Positions 45,262 through 56,675 of a DNA stretch of 64,000 nt are shown one piece after another. The notes under the pieces are model-generated. The model did no database searches, was not told the DNA's origin, and saw nothing but the letters and a program-made list of their open reading frames with translations. Both the position numbers and the translations under genes were made by a program. The first letter of the stretch is position 1, and each line of letters starts with the position of its first letter. Source of the DNA: Takakia lepidozioides (taxonomy: Eukaryota; Streptophyta; Takakiopsida; Takakiales; Takakiaceae); contig CM060732.1 of NCBI GenBank assembly GCA_030704615.1, forward strand, positions 13,702,001 through 13,766,000, in the 5' to 3' direction.

Positions 45262-45862
45262 AACAACCCGTCTTCAATAACTGGGCGGAGAGAGGGAGGA
45301 GGTAGCTCGACGTCGAGATAGAGAGTGCTTCACGAAATTCTACTGTAACTCCTCTTAGTATTGTGGTATATGAAAGATTTGATTCTGATTTAATCTTTTG
45401 ATAAAAGCTGAAACAACTCCACGTGCATTGTAGAATTGCGTTTCGGCCACTCTCCAATGATGTCAAGATTTCTCAACACACGCCTCTCGCATGCAAGACA
45501 CTCAATCCAATACAAGCAAAGCGCAGACCGAAGCGCAAGACTTGTCGACCTCCCTCCACCCGCAACCTTACGTCAGCACAGCTCCACGTTGCACCGTACA
45601 CGATGAATGTGGGTCCCCACCTCATGCACAGATGTCCACTTGGCGACAGGCACGTGCAGGCAAAGATAACCGGCAGCTGGCACCTGCAGCTCACAAGGAG
45701 CTGCCGTGTGGCAGCTCTCCTCGCCGGCGCTCGCTGCGGTGGTGTCGCTACATAGAGCGTTGTCCAGAACTCCGCAGTGTTCAGATACGCAGCAGCAGAC
45801 TCTGTGGATCGAAGCTCATACCGAGAGCCCGAGGTTCTGAGATTCACAGGAGTCGTGTAGCA

Positions 45863-47713
45863 ATGGCGGGTCTACGAGCGTTTGCGCTGAATGTGACCCC
45901 ACCCGAAGTGGCGGTGGATGCAGGAAGTATGGCTGCCGATATGCAGGTCTTGGGTCAGGCTCTCCACAGTTTGGGCGTGCATGTTGCTGCCAGTCTTGGG
46001 GCTGCCTTTGGATTGACGGAGATTCTCCAGTGGCTCGCGCTCATTGCTGCTGTGTAATCACTTTGAACTACAGCTCTGTGGACCCCCACTCTGTCAGGCA
46101 TTTGACGTTTGAGTGTGGAGGTGTGGTGTTCAGACATTAGCTTTGTTTTAGGGAGAGACGTTTGTGGGGTGGTGAGAGGAGAGGGGGAAGGCTGTGTGTA
46201 GTGGATGGAAGTTATGTATGCACTTATCGATCAATGTTTGGTGAAGTCGTCGCACTGCTCTTTCAGCAGGTCTAGATGTACGTATGACGTGGCCGCAAAC
46301 CCACATCTTTCTTTGAACCCATTTCACTCTTGTTAATCCCCTGAATTTTCTTTGTATTAGGGTGATCTTTTTAGACCTGTGCACTCATACATTGAAGCGA
46401 CCATCGCACCCCAAACTTTGCCCAGAACTGCATTTAAGCGTCCGACCTCTGTGCTAGTGATGCGAAAAGGTGTCTCTGCGCAGTTGCACCAACATTTCAG
46501 CTCTTGATCATAAAGACTGGTGTACACGTTTCTTTGCCAATGTTGCATTATTTACGACTAAGCCACCATTCTTGGCCAGCGGTGTTTTCAATATGCTTGG
46601 CCCTTTGGTATCTGGCTGCGCAGATATTTGCTGATTCTGGACAGGACAAACTGGCGTACCAACCTGCTGACAGCTCTGCTGGTGCCTTACGTTGCACTCA
46701 ACTTGCCCGGCTTACTGTTCGGATGGCTGCGGTATATTTGACTCAAACCTTTGCATCTAAGATTCTCATACATTCGGCAATTTATGTGTTTGCACAGTTT
46801 GTCGTATGTCATTTGAAGTAAATTTAATGTCACTAACCACTTGCTACCTCAGTATTCTCCGGGGTAATATAGCGTTACCTTAATGCCTGCCATCGTTCAT
46901 TCTGTTGTGCAGTAATGCTGGACGGGTTGATATCTGTGGTTGAGAAATTTACTGATTCACCCGTCTCTGGAATAAGTTCCCGCATGATGTACTGCGAGCG
47001 CCTGTTCCTAGATTAGTTCTTGACAGCACGAATTGTGGAGTTGGGACCTTGCGTAACTAAATGGTTCCTTGCGTCTGCGAATGTGCATGTGAAGTGGTGA
47101 CGTTGGAGCCTGGATTGCTTTCATTGCGGTCGTCATCCGACTCTTCTTCTCTTCGACATTCCCTGAAACCATCCATGGTATGTCGCTGTTACCTGCGGCA
47201 GCATGGAATTCCTCTTTCGCCCCCCTAATGCGCGAACAGTTCAGCTCAGGGTAGAGCTTCGCAGAGTAATACTACATGTTTAAGTTCGGCCCTGGTTGAA
47301 GTTTTGGCTTTGATAGGCATGCCTTGCATTTGTCAGGAGCGTTTTTTAAGCCAAGGTAAGCAAGAAATGGTGGGCATCAGAGGTTATTACTACTGTTCCT
47401 GTTAATCCAAAATGGAATGTTGTATTGTGACTTAAAAGATGGATGTATCCCTGGATTTGCAGGTTCCTTGGAGCTACCTGCGTCAATCGTTCTATTGATA
47501 GTTACTGCACCCTCTCTCATTGCCGTCAATGTGAGAAACAGTGTCTTCGGAGTGATTATCAGTCTCCTCATCGGAGCGTATCTTCTGTACCAGCACGTCT
47601 CACACGAAGGTGGATTCAAGCGGGCGTTTGGGGAAAGTCAGGGTCTTTCCCACAGCATTGGCATTCTTCTCTTGTTCGTTGCCCCCGTATGGGCACTCAT
47701 CGGCTTCTTCTAA
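45863..47713 (+). CDS. COR413: WCOR413-family membrane protein (four exons)
   Basis: Cold-acclimation WCOR413 family protein, a multi-pass membrane protein of plants linked to cold, drought and ABA responses. Exons: 45,863-46,053, 46,624-46,731, 47,095-47,177 and 47,463-47,713. All three introns are GT-AG and the joins keep frame, giving 210 residues; plasma-membrane-type members have about 200. Family marks: LLILDRTNW (residues 66-74, across the first splice), LVPYVALNLP, GDVGAWIAFIAVVIRLFF (101-118), LPASIVLLIVTAP, SLLIGAYLLYQHV, EGGFKRAFGESQGLSHSIGI and FVAPVWALIGFF at the end. Five or six hydrophobic spans; no chloroplast transit peptide is evident, and LDRTNW fits the plasma-membrane group. 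The start chosen has a purine at -3 and G at +4; an open frame runs further upstream but has no family similarity. No damage is seen, so it is probably a working host gene. Confidence 0.9.
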
Positions 47714-47926
47714 ATGTAAAGGGATGATGGGTTGGAATCGATTTACTGTCTTCTGTCTCAGAAACAGAGTCACACTACAGTAAATTGTAGATTTTAGGTA
47801 AGTGAAACTGTTGTTTTGAATGTATTTCATCATCCGGAATGATTCTTAGTTTATAAGGCTTTCGCCTTTACAGTGTCTCTCTTCCTGCATGCTCCACTAC
47901 CTCTGTCCAAGGCATCGTGGATACAA

Positions 47927-48258
47927 TCATTCTCCACTATGAATCTCCTCAAGTGGCGGTGTCAAGCATCCCATGTGCCACCCCCTTGAGCATTTGTCAT
48001 ACACTAACATGGTCGCGGCACCACCAGCATGCCCACATAGCATGCAACGCACCCTGCATGTACCACTGCAAGGTTGGGATCTATCCTCCCATCCACATGT
48101 GGAAGGTGACATGGCGCACAATTACGCACATGGTCCTTCCATACCATGCCATCTCGACCCTCCAGAATCAACACTCCTGAAGGCAACACCTCCCGGACCC
48201 TTAGAATCACACGACCTGCTGTGACATCCAAGGTCGTAGGCGTTGTGGCTGTCACATA
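47927..48258 (-). pseudogene. Second copy of the methyltransferase-Gypsy tail with PHD-like finger
   Basis: The minus strand reads TPTTLDVTAGRVILRVREVL, PSGVLILEGRDGMVWKDHVR, NCAPCHLPHVDGRIDPNLAV, then, after a frameshift near 48,060, CMLCGHAGGAATMLVYDKCS, RGWHMGCLTPPLEEIHSGE and a stop. It aligns over its whole length with 23,795-24,160. The third zinc ligand is again Tyr. After the stop the frame gives LYPRC, so the W-x-C part is also mutated. It lies about 200 bp downstream of the COR413 stop on the opposite strand; the rest of the element is absent. Confidence 0.82.
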
Positions 48259-48259
48259 T

Positions 48260-49267
48260 TGTTGGATGTTTTTTCAACCATATTCTCTGCCTCAAAATTC
48301 TAGTTTGCTGCTCAAAGCCATATTGTTCTACAAAATTCCCCACCCTTAAAGAACTAGGACTTAGAATTTTTTTTAAATATTAACCTGATGAAAAGGGGGG
48401 TGGGTTCATGGGCACACCCCGCCGTACTGGCAGGGTCTATAGGCTGCTATTATTAAATAATGAGGTCTATTTCTTCTCACCTGCTTTTAAATCTTAGCAA
48501 AAAAAAGGTTTTTGTGCGAAATTTTTGACAAGGTTTTCATGTAGGTAGCACAACCGTTGCTAATCCATCAATCATATTGCAATTTCGCCGGGTATCCAAC
48601 AACCTGCAACCTGATGTCACCAGAATCAGGCAAACTGTTCAATTGAATGCCTTTAATGAGGATGCATCTGTAGGCAAAAACAGAAAGAGAACAGGTGTGT
48701 TTACTCTACTTCGATATTTTGTGTCCCCTTCAACAGCGGAAGGACAAAGGTGTGAAGGGTTGGAGCTTCCAGTGAGAGCACCAAATCTAGCCAAGGTGAC
48801 CACAATTAACTATATCCGCGAGTTAGATCTATGACACGTCAGTGCATGATCTACCATATTTGGTGTCAATAGTGACGGCATATGGTTATATCCAAATTGC
48901 ATCATTATCACCATGTTTGAAAAAACAATGGTCATAAAAATAATGGCCAAGAAGGCTGAAACATGGAAACGTTCAGCTTTGAATGTCAATCTCACAATTT
49001 GCATTTATTGTTTCCAGTGAACACTCGTTATAGGCAGATACTGCTACCTCGTCCAATTTCACTGCTCATAGGCACTCACTCTATTCCGTAATTCTCAGAA
49101 GCATATCCACAATAACCTTTGACAAGTTTTACAATGCAGAGTCTTGTGACTAGACTGCATGCCTGCAAATTCACATATGTGGGCACACCCCCACAAAATT
49201 GAGAGAGATGCTCATGCAGGCAAAGTGCAGGCTTCGTTATCAGAAACCTCTTTATCCAATCATGGTG
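48260..49267. other. Spacer, nothing recognised
   Basis: Short frames without family marks (for example 48,577-48,834). AT-rich, no repeats noted. Confidence 0.45.
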
Positions 49268-49479
49268 CAGCCAGAATAATAAATAATCTTGGCCTCCCAA
49301 ACTGTTATTAATGCAGTCATCAGCCAGAATAATAAATAATCTTGGCCTCCCAAACTGTTATTAATGCAGTCATCAGCCAGAATAATAAATAATCTTGGCC
49401 TCCCAAACTGTTATTAATGCAGTCATCAGCCAGAATAATAAATAATCTTGGCCTCCCAAACTGTTATTAATGCAGTCAT
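49268..49479. repeat. 53-bp tandem repeat, four copies
   Basis: Four identical or nearly identical 53-bp units starting CAGCCAGAATAATAAATAAT and ending TTAATGCAGTCAT. An open frame across them on the minus strand is a repeat product. Confidence 0.93.
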
Positions 49480-50870
49480 CAACAGGCATGCATTGCCACC
49501 GTTCAGAGATGAACAAAGCCTGGCTTATCCAAAGATACTCGGCGCATGTCAAACACCAAGCCCTTCCACTTACATCCCACAAGTCCTGATTCATTACCAT
49601 AATGAGTACTGACGATAAAGATTTGGAACTCATGCAAAGGGGAGACTCATGGTCTTTTACTCACTTGTCTGAAATGTGCACAATGCAGGAATGTATGTGT
49701 TTCAAATGTTTGCACAACTATAACGCTACTGACTCACAACAGCAGGACTTCTAGACATTACCCTGAGTCCTTCCACTTTTTCACTACTTTTAGAGGCGAG
49801 TCTCTGTGGATCAGAAGACCATAATGGAGATGCTAGTGCAATTGGTAAGTAAAGCAGATGAGCGGTCAGCTGGGGAACAAGTGGTAAAAGGCAATTGACA
49901 GGGAGCTGTGCAACAAAGACAAGGCAACTTCAATGGACTCCTTGAGCACTTCTGTTGGAGGAGGGAAAGTCTGCTGGAGTGAGGGAGGGGTGCAGTCAGA
50001 TCACATCCGGAGGCAGGTACAAGCCAAAGTTGTGTTCATCCAAGGCGAGACCACAATTCTCTACTCAGAGCAGTGTGAGTTGCATACTGATCTATCATAT
50101 CATTTTGACTCTCTTAATTATTAACTATGATGGCCCAGAGGCCCCATACATCAGTTTGGCTGAGGAGAAGCTCGATTCATTGAAAAGGATTCATGAGCAA
50201 GAGGTAGGGCACATTTAGATTTCAGACATGGTATACATCAGATACTTCATTCGCAAATCATGTTACCAGATTTTGCAAATGAGTTGAAGAAGGCACGCCA
50301 GTTTGGAAGTCTAACGACATTTGGACGCGGCTTGCCCAGAGGGGGTGAAGTATCAGCTGTAAAATCCCTTGAGAGACAGGAGGGGATTCTTCGATCCCTA
50401 GCCCGACATGACCCTCTGGTATGCTTTTTCATTACATCTGAATTTGGTTGCAACAACAGGAAAGTCTGTTTCAATGTTTAATGAGAGCACCAACCTTCAG
50501 AAGTGGTAAACAGTTAAAGAGGGCTGCATACTGGATGGCCCGGCTTGCAAGTGAGCACACGATGTCTTCAAAAAGTAAGCAAGGGGCATCGGGCTGGGCA
50601 TGGTGTGGGTCCAGCGAGTTGTAGAGCTGCACAAGGCTGAGGTGGCAACGGAGTGGGGCCAGAGCTGGGGCGGGGGGGGGGGGGGGGGGGGGGGGTTTGG
50701 AATAATGTATAAACCAAATGTGGCACGGAATGTCGACACAATATAACCCCCAACCACTTTCCCACCCAGCTACCATGGGACAATGTGAAGTTTCTATCTT
50801 TCCTTCTTTCATTGGGCATGGGTGCTTTCAAAGATCAATTCCACACCCTAGAGATTGAGACAGAAAGACA
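49480..50870. other. Possible exons of an unrecognised gene, and spacer
   Basis: A few plus-strand stretches look exon-like: QKTIMEMLVQL followed by GTAAGT near 49,852; YDGPEAPYISLAEEKLDSL at 50,126-50,215; FANELKKARQFGSLTTFGRG and SLERQEGILRSLARHDPLV followed by GT at 50,270-50,420. They do not join into a protein I can name. Confidence 0.3.
50672..50695. repeat. Poly-G tract (24 G)
   Basis: Uninterrupted run of 24 G. Such runs are error-prone in sequencing, so the length is uncertain. Confidence 0.85.
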
Positions 50871-50874
50871 GATG

Positions 50875-51157
50875 TGTGTGTCGGCTGAGGACTTCATCAG
50901 TTATTGTGGTGTGGAAGGCCAGCTTGCTTGGTGCTTGCAAAATTCGTCAATGTGGAGGTGACAGAACGTGCGGCAAAATGAATTCTCAAGTGGGATCGAG
51001 AGGAGGCAGCTGTCCAACGTCTATGCTGCAGCTAGCAATAGTTCGAGAAATGATGAAGGCCAGAGTTGTGCAGAAGGAGCCAGGGCACAGTTGCATTGAG
51101 CTCAACACCGAAGTGCATACATTCATTGTGGTATTACCAGGATTTTCCTCGGAGTAA
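50875..51157 (+). pseudogene. PPR protein E/E+ domain fragment
   Basis: Reads VVWKASLLGACKIRQCGG, then in the same frame MMKARVVQKEPGHSCIELNT and EVHTFIV. The VW.ALLGACK..GN and KEPG.S.IE....VH.F signatures are those of the E and E+ domains of plant RNA-editing PPR proteins. The middle is frame-shifted and no DYW domain follows. It lies just upstream of the plus-strand PPR array but in C-terminal-to-internal order, so it is a separate fragment. Confidence 0.75.
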
Positions 51158-51388
51158 GGGAAATGACAGAGCTCGCGTGCTCTTGTAGTTTCTGCAGATC
51201 AAGCAATGAGCAACAAACAGTTCTGACTGGAGTTTTTCTCAGATGCTTCACAGTGGTGGTTTCATAATGTACGTTTTTTTCATCTTGGACATGAAATGAT
51301 TGACACTGGCCTTTTAATTATGCACTTGGCTATTTCACTTGGTAACAATAATATTCTTCACTAGGAAAAGGTAGCAAAAGCACTGCAG

Positions 51389-53790
51389 GGAGTGTTCAAT
51401 AGTATGGCTGACCGAGATTTGGTGTCATGGAATGCCATGCTTGCAGGGTATCAAGGATGCAAAGGTAGTGTTCAACAATATGGCTGAATGAAATGTGGTG
51501 TTGTGGAACGCGATGCTTGCAGGGTATGCATAGCAGGGGCGCGAGATGGAGGCTTTGGAGACCTATGAGCAAATGATGGTGGAAAGGGTGAAGCCCGACC
51601 ACATCACGTCTGTGCGTTTGCAAGCCTGGAAGCCCTGGAAAAGGGCAAAGAGGTGCATGGTTGCATCGCAAAACCAGGAATAGTACCAGATGTGATTGTC
51701 AACAATACCCTCGTGGACATGTATGCAAAATGTGGGTGCATCGAAGATGCGGAGGGAGTGTTTGACAGTATGACTGAACGAGATTTGGTGTCGTGGAGTG
51801 TGATGATTGCAGGGTATGCACAACAAGGGCGCGGGATGGAGGCTTTGGAGACCTATGAGCAAATGATGGGGGAAGGGGTGAGGCCTGGCAGCCCTGGAAG
51901 AGGGCAAAGAGGTCCATGGTGACATCGTCAAAGCCGGAATTGTACCAAATGTTATTCTGAACACTGCCCTGGTGGACAGGTATGCCAAATGTGGGTGCAT
52001 TTTCAGACCTACAATTGTACAAAATGTCATTCAGAACAATACCCTTGTGGACATGTATGAAGGGAGTGTTCGACAGTATGGCTGAACCGGATGTGGTGTC
52101 GTGGAGTGCGATGATTGCAGGATATGCACAGCAAGGGTGCGGGATGGAGGCTTTGGAGATCTAGGAGCAAATGTTGCGCGAAGGGGCCAATCCCAGCCAC
52201 ATCACATTTGTTTGTGTTTGCAATGCGTGTGCAAGCCAGGGAGCTCTGGAAAAGGGGAAAGAGGTCCTTGGTGACATCGTCAAAGCTGGAATTGTACTAG
52301 ATGTCATTCTGAACACTGCCCTGGTGGACAAGTATGCCAAATGTGGGTGCATTGTCAGACCTGCAATTGTTCAAAATGCCATTCAGAACAATACCCTTGT
52401 GGACATGTATGAAGGGAGTTTTCGACAGTATGGCTGAACGAGATGTGGTGTCGTGGAGTGCGATGATTGCAGGATATGCACAACAAGGGTGCGGGATGGA
52501 GGTTTTAAATTGGAGACCTAGGAGCAAATGTTGTGCGAAGGGGCGAAGCCCAACCACATCACATTTGTTTGTGTTTGCAATGCATGTGCAAGCCTGGGAG
52601 CTCTAGAAAAGGGGAAAGAGGTCCGTGGTGATATCGCCAAAGCTGGAATTGTACCTGATGTCATCCTGAACACTGCCCTGGTGGACATGTATGCCAAATG
52701 TGGGTGCATTAAGGATACGAAGGGAGTTAATTTCAACACCATGGCTAAACGAGATGTGGTGTCGTGGAACGCGATGCTTGCAGGGGTATGCACAGCAGGG
52801 GCGTGGGATGGAGGCTTTGGAGACCTATGAGCAAATGATGGGGGAAGGGGTGAAGCCACATCACGTTTGTGTGCGTTTGCAGTTCGTGTGCAAGCCTGGC
52901 AGCCCTGGAAAAAGGCAAAGAGGTGCATGGTTGCATCGCCAAAGCTGGAATTGTACCAGATGTGATTTTGAACAATACCCTCGTGGACATGTATGCCAAA
53001 TGTGGGTGCATCAAAGATGCGGATGAAGTGTTCAACAGTATGGCTGAACGAGATTTGGTGTCATGGAATGCCATGCTTGCAGGATATGCACAGCAGGGGC
53101 GCGAGATGGAGGCCTTGGAGACCTATGAGCAAATGATGGGTAAGGGGTGAAGTGCGACCACATCACGTTTGTGTGCGTTTGCAATGCTTGTGCAAGCCTG
53201 GCAGCCCTGGAAAAGGGCCTAGGGTGCATGGTGACATCATCAAAACTGGAATTGTACCAAATGTCATTCTGGACACTGCCCTGGTGGACATGTATGTGAA
53301 ATGTGGGTGCATTGAGGATGCAAAGGGAGTATTTGACAATGTGGCTGAATGAAATGTGGTGTCGTGGAATCCGATGATCGCAGGATATGCCCAGCATGGT
53401 TGTCATAGGGAGGTCCTGCAACTATTTGAAGGAATGCAAAAGAATGGCTTGAAGCTGGACAATATCACCTCTATATTGTGTTCTCTCTACATGCAGCCAC
53501 ACTGGCCTACTGAATGAAGGAAGACGCTACTTCGATTCCCTGAGTCAACATCATGGTGTCACCCTGCCAGTAAAGCGCTTTGGCTGCATATATGGTGGAC
53601 CTTATGGACGTGCGGGACAACTACATGAGGCAAGGTACCTGATTAATAAAATGTGAATCAATCTAGATGTTGTGGTGTGGAAGGCCTTGCTTGGTGCCTA
53701 CAGAATCCATGGCAATGTGGAGATGGCTGAATGTGTGGCAACATCTATCCTCAAGTGGGATGAACAGGATGCCGCGACTTATGTGTTGCT
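51389..53790 (+). pseudogene. DYW-class PPR gene, decayed (left arm of inverted repeat)
   Basis: About six tandem PLS triplets of roughly 300 bp. Each carries variants of [74 protein letters not shown] and YAQQGRGMEALETYEQMM. Frame changes or stops occur in nearly every triplet (about 51,900; 52,060; 52,165; 52,520; 52,735; 52,860; 53,150; 53,350). From 53,400 the C-terminal E region is present but full of stops. It ends at about 53,790; the DYW domain found in the other arm is deleted. Such proteins bind organellar RNA for C-to-U editing. Confidence 0.85.
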
Positions 53791-54260
53791 ATAATTCTGG
53801 GTTTGGGTGGTGGAGCTTCTCCAAAGCTTGAAGATGGAAGTGAATACGAATTTTAATGAGCTTGATGAGAGGGGCAGCCCTGTGTACAAGTTTGTTCAAC
53901 ATCTTAAATTTGGACATGTTTGTTTGTTTCTCGTGGTGTGGCTTTGGATGGAGCCCTTGATGAACTTGCATGAATATTGTCAAAAGCTAGCCGTAACCCA
54001 CCAACATCCAATCCCATGGTGGATGATTGAAAGTTCATATAGTGAATGTAAGGGTATTTGGGTATGTTGTTATTGATTGATGCGGCTTGTGAAAATTGAA
54101 TGTTGAAATGCAGCTTCGCCATTTTTATTCCAGGAAAAAACAAAACATGGGATCTTTGCATGTAACACCGTGGGAATGACCCGGTCCTATTTTTGTGAAA
54201 AATTGAACATAGTTCTCAGAATTCGTCGCTAGTAGTGCGGAGTAACTCGAAGCCCTAGTA
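53791..54260 (+). repeat. Inner end of left inverted-repeat arm, with CACTA-like terminus
   Basis: 53,807-54,160 matches 56,464-56,110 in reverse; both hold a 90-codon frame (VELLQSLKMEVNTNFNELDE) of unknown nature that may be non-coding. The arm reaches CTCAGAATTCGTCGCTAGTAGTG at 54,216-54,238, which on the minus strand begins CACTACTAGCGACG. The similarity runs about 22 bp further (CGGAG...CGAAGCCCTAG). Confidence 0.75.
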
Positions 54261-54429
54261 TTTATTTGTTTCCCGTGGTTGCAGAAAGCAGTGGGTAGTG
54301 TGGTGGTAATTGGTGATGAATGTGAGGTTTGGTGTTCAAATTCCTGGCAGGTGATATTGTGGTGATAATGTGTGTTCATTATAAATATATATTTTGTTTG
54401 AGGAAGGTTGGAGTTAGGCGTCCGCCAGT

Positions 54430-54680
54430 TGGAGTTTGTTAGTCAATCTACTCATCGCCAATCGGTGCGCGGGTGAGTTCTCAGTCCGCCGAACTAAGTC
54501 AGTTCGCTCGCCAGTCTGCTGGCAAGTCCGCTCGACAATTGCCAGTCCACTCGCCAGTCCGCCGATCAGATTACTAGCTAATCGCCAGTCTACTCAATGC
54601 ACTCACCAGTTGGAATCAGTCTGCCGCAAGAATCAATCTCTTGGAGGGTCTGGCCAGTCCGCTCATCCCACCATTAAGTA
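54430..54680. repeat. Degenerate CCAGTCCGCTCG-type repeats
   Basis: Many short, imperfect copies of CGCCAGTC(C/T)GCT. No gene is recognised from 54,260 to 54,900. Confidence 0.7.
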
Positions 54681-54918
54681 CAGTTCAAACCAGTTTCCAA
54701 CTTCCTCAAGACATGCCCTCTGCTTACTCATGTGGGCAGACCCACAACTTTAAATTAACATTTCCAAACTTGCCAATTGCAAGGCAAAATGCAGCAGGTT
54801 TGTGTGCAGATGTGGTTTGAGCACTGACCTCAAGCCATTTGCAAACCACCCCTTATTATAAAACCCTCAATGCCAAACACAGACTAGGTACCCAAGGTTT
54901 TTGGACTCCATGCAAGCA

Positions 54919-55300
54919 CTAAATCAAGAATCTAATAACACCACACAGACTTGTTATTCTGCCGATGGTCCTGCTTGTGGTGCAGGCCTTGAGGTTAGAA
55001 GGATTGAGTGTCGACACTGTTGATACAGGCACCAGTAAGTTGGCCTGGAAGGGGCACCAGGCAAGTGCTTTCACAGCTGCTTGGTGGTCGTCCAGCTTGT
55101 GTAGATAGACTGCTGGCTCAGGTGATGATGATGTGACAGCTGCATCCCAAATGTAGAGCAAGTTGACATTGCCTCCACTTGCTAGCTGTTGGCCTGATGG
55201 TGACCACTTGAGGCCACACACCTCCTGATTGTGCCCTATCAGACGGGAGGTGACATGATCTCTCACCCGTACTGCCAATTCAAAACACACTCTTTAGCAA
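54919..55300 (-). pseudogene. CDC20: CDC20/Fizzy WD40 fragment
   Basis: The minus strand reads [67 protein letters not shown] and ANLL, two WD40 blades typical of the APC/C activator CDC20. A following shifted frame gives GACINSVDT, which in CDC20 lies about 15 residues further on, so a short segment is deleted. SGGND is changed to SGGNV. An intron-like TTGGCAG precedes VRVRD, so this is a piece of genomic DNA rather than a processed copy. It sits in the spacer between the inverted PPR arms. Confidence 0.85.
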
Positions 55301-55640
55301 GTCATATTTTGAAGGAAGACATGTCTGTAGTATCCATTTAAGCCTCTTTCTCCTTCTGGTACTTTTAGTAATCTCCACTGCCTTCAAAGTTCCCCGTCTG
55401 AATGCTCAATTAGTTTTTTATCCTTGAATGTGTCTGTGACAACCATTGTTGAGTTTCAGAAACATCTCACTCCATCAGAAAAACATTGTTATGCTGATCA
55501 GCATACTTTGTATCACTTCTTGTTGATTCCTTACCCCAAACTTTCTCTGCCTCACAGAAGCTATTCAATGCTTGGAAAAGGGCCCAAAAGCAAACAACCT
55601 TACCATCATGATTGATGATGTGGCTGTCACGACCAAAACA
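55301..55640. other. Spacer, nothing recognised
   Basis: Short frames only. Confidence 0.4.
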
Positions 55641-56009
55641 CGTTCACAAGCCTAAGCAAGCAAAATGATGTGATTTGCGGAGCCTTTGCACGAAAACCGA
55701 AGCTGATCGAATGAGGGAAAGGCCACGGTTTGCATTGAGCAGCGAGACTGTTGAGAGCTTGCAAGGTGCACGATGGTGGAAAACGTAGAGCTCCTGCAGT
55801 TCAAGAACTTCAAGAACCGGGCAGTCCGGGCAATTCCAAAACAACTTGGCGCTTTGGGGTTTTTTGCGCGGGCCGTCCAGGCAGATTCCAAAGAAATTGA
55901 CGACGACGATGACGTGTCTACGATGACATGGCAACGATGATGTGGCACTATGGCACCCTATTCCTGCTCTACGCTAAACTAGCTTCCGACCTTCGGTCGT
56001 CGCTAGAAC
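55641..56009. repeat. Dispersed repeat, reverse relative of 3.3-3.5 kb
   Basis: On the minus strand the segment with TTAGCGTAGAGCAGGAATAG and CCATAGTGCCAC matches 3,330-3,400. The following TCTGCCTGGACGGCCCG and GGAATTGCCCGGACTGCCCG stretches match less closely. It borders the CACTA-like terminus at 56,030, just as the 3.3-kb copy borders a CACTA end at 3,798. Confidence 0.6.
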
Positions 56010-56487
56010 TAGGGCTTCGCATTGCTCCGCACTACTAGCGACGAATTCTGAGAACTATGTTCAATTTTTCATAAAAAAAAAAGAGGGGTTGGTCATCCCC
56101 ACGGTGTTACATGCAGAGATCCCGTGTTTTGTTTTTTCTGGAATAAAAATGGCGGATCTGCATTTCAATGTTCAATTTTCACAAGCTGCATCAATCAATA
56201 ACAACATACCCAAATACCCTTACATTCACTATATGAACTTTCAAGCAGCCACCATGGGATTGGATCTTGGTGGGTTAAGGCTAGCTTTTGACAATATACA
56301 TGTAAGTTCATCAAGGGCTCCATCCAAAGCCACACCACGAGAAACACACAAACATGTCCAAATTTAAGATGCTGAACAAACTTGTGCACAGTGCTGCCTC
56401 TCTCATCAAGCTCATTAAAATTCGTATTCACTTCCATCTTCAAACTTTGGAGAAGCTCCACCACACAAACCCAGAATTAGGACAACA
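56010..56487 (-). repeat. Inner end of right inverted-repeat arm, with CACTA-like terminus
   Basis: Reverse copy of 53,791-54,260. CACTACTAGCGACGAATTCT begins at about 56,030. No matching outer CACTA end with a 3-bp duplication was found for either arm, so they may be truncated elements. Confidence 0.75.
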
Positions 56488-56675
56488 CTCTGATTTCCAT
56501 CCACTGTCACCAGAATCAGTAAAAAATCACCCCTTCAGTCAAGTGCAATTGTGGGCTGACTTCCTACCTATGCCAGGTAGACCCCACTATCAGGAAATGG
56601 TGGATGGTCTGAGAAGCTACACAGATCAATGAATGAAGCAAGACACTTGCATCTTTCCAAGAAAACATCCTTTCA

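Noticed and set aside
45491-45862. Upstream extension of the COR413 first-exon frame
   Set aside because: Open but without hydrophobic or family-like sequence. The ATG at 45,863 has good context and gives a protein of the usual family length.
46504-46821. 105-codon plus-strand frame in the COR413 region
   Set aside because: It is a shadow. The COR413 exon 2 (46,624-46,731) reads in another frame with LLILDRTNW and both splice sites.
49373-49633. 86-codon minus-strand frame
   Set aside because: Arises from the 53-bp tandem repeat and flanking sequence; the peptide simply repeats.
49782-54238. CACTACTTTTAGAGGCGAG at 49,782 as the outer end of a CACTA element closing at 54,238
   Set aside because: Similarity beyond CACTACT is poor and the flanking triplets differ (TTT against CGG), so no target duplication supports it.
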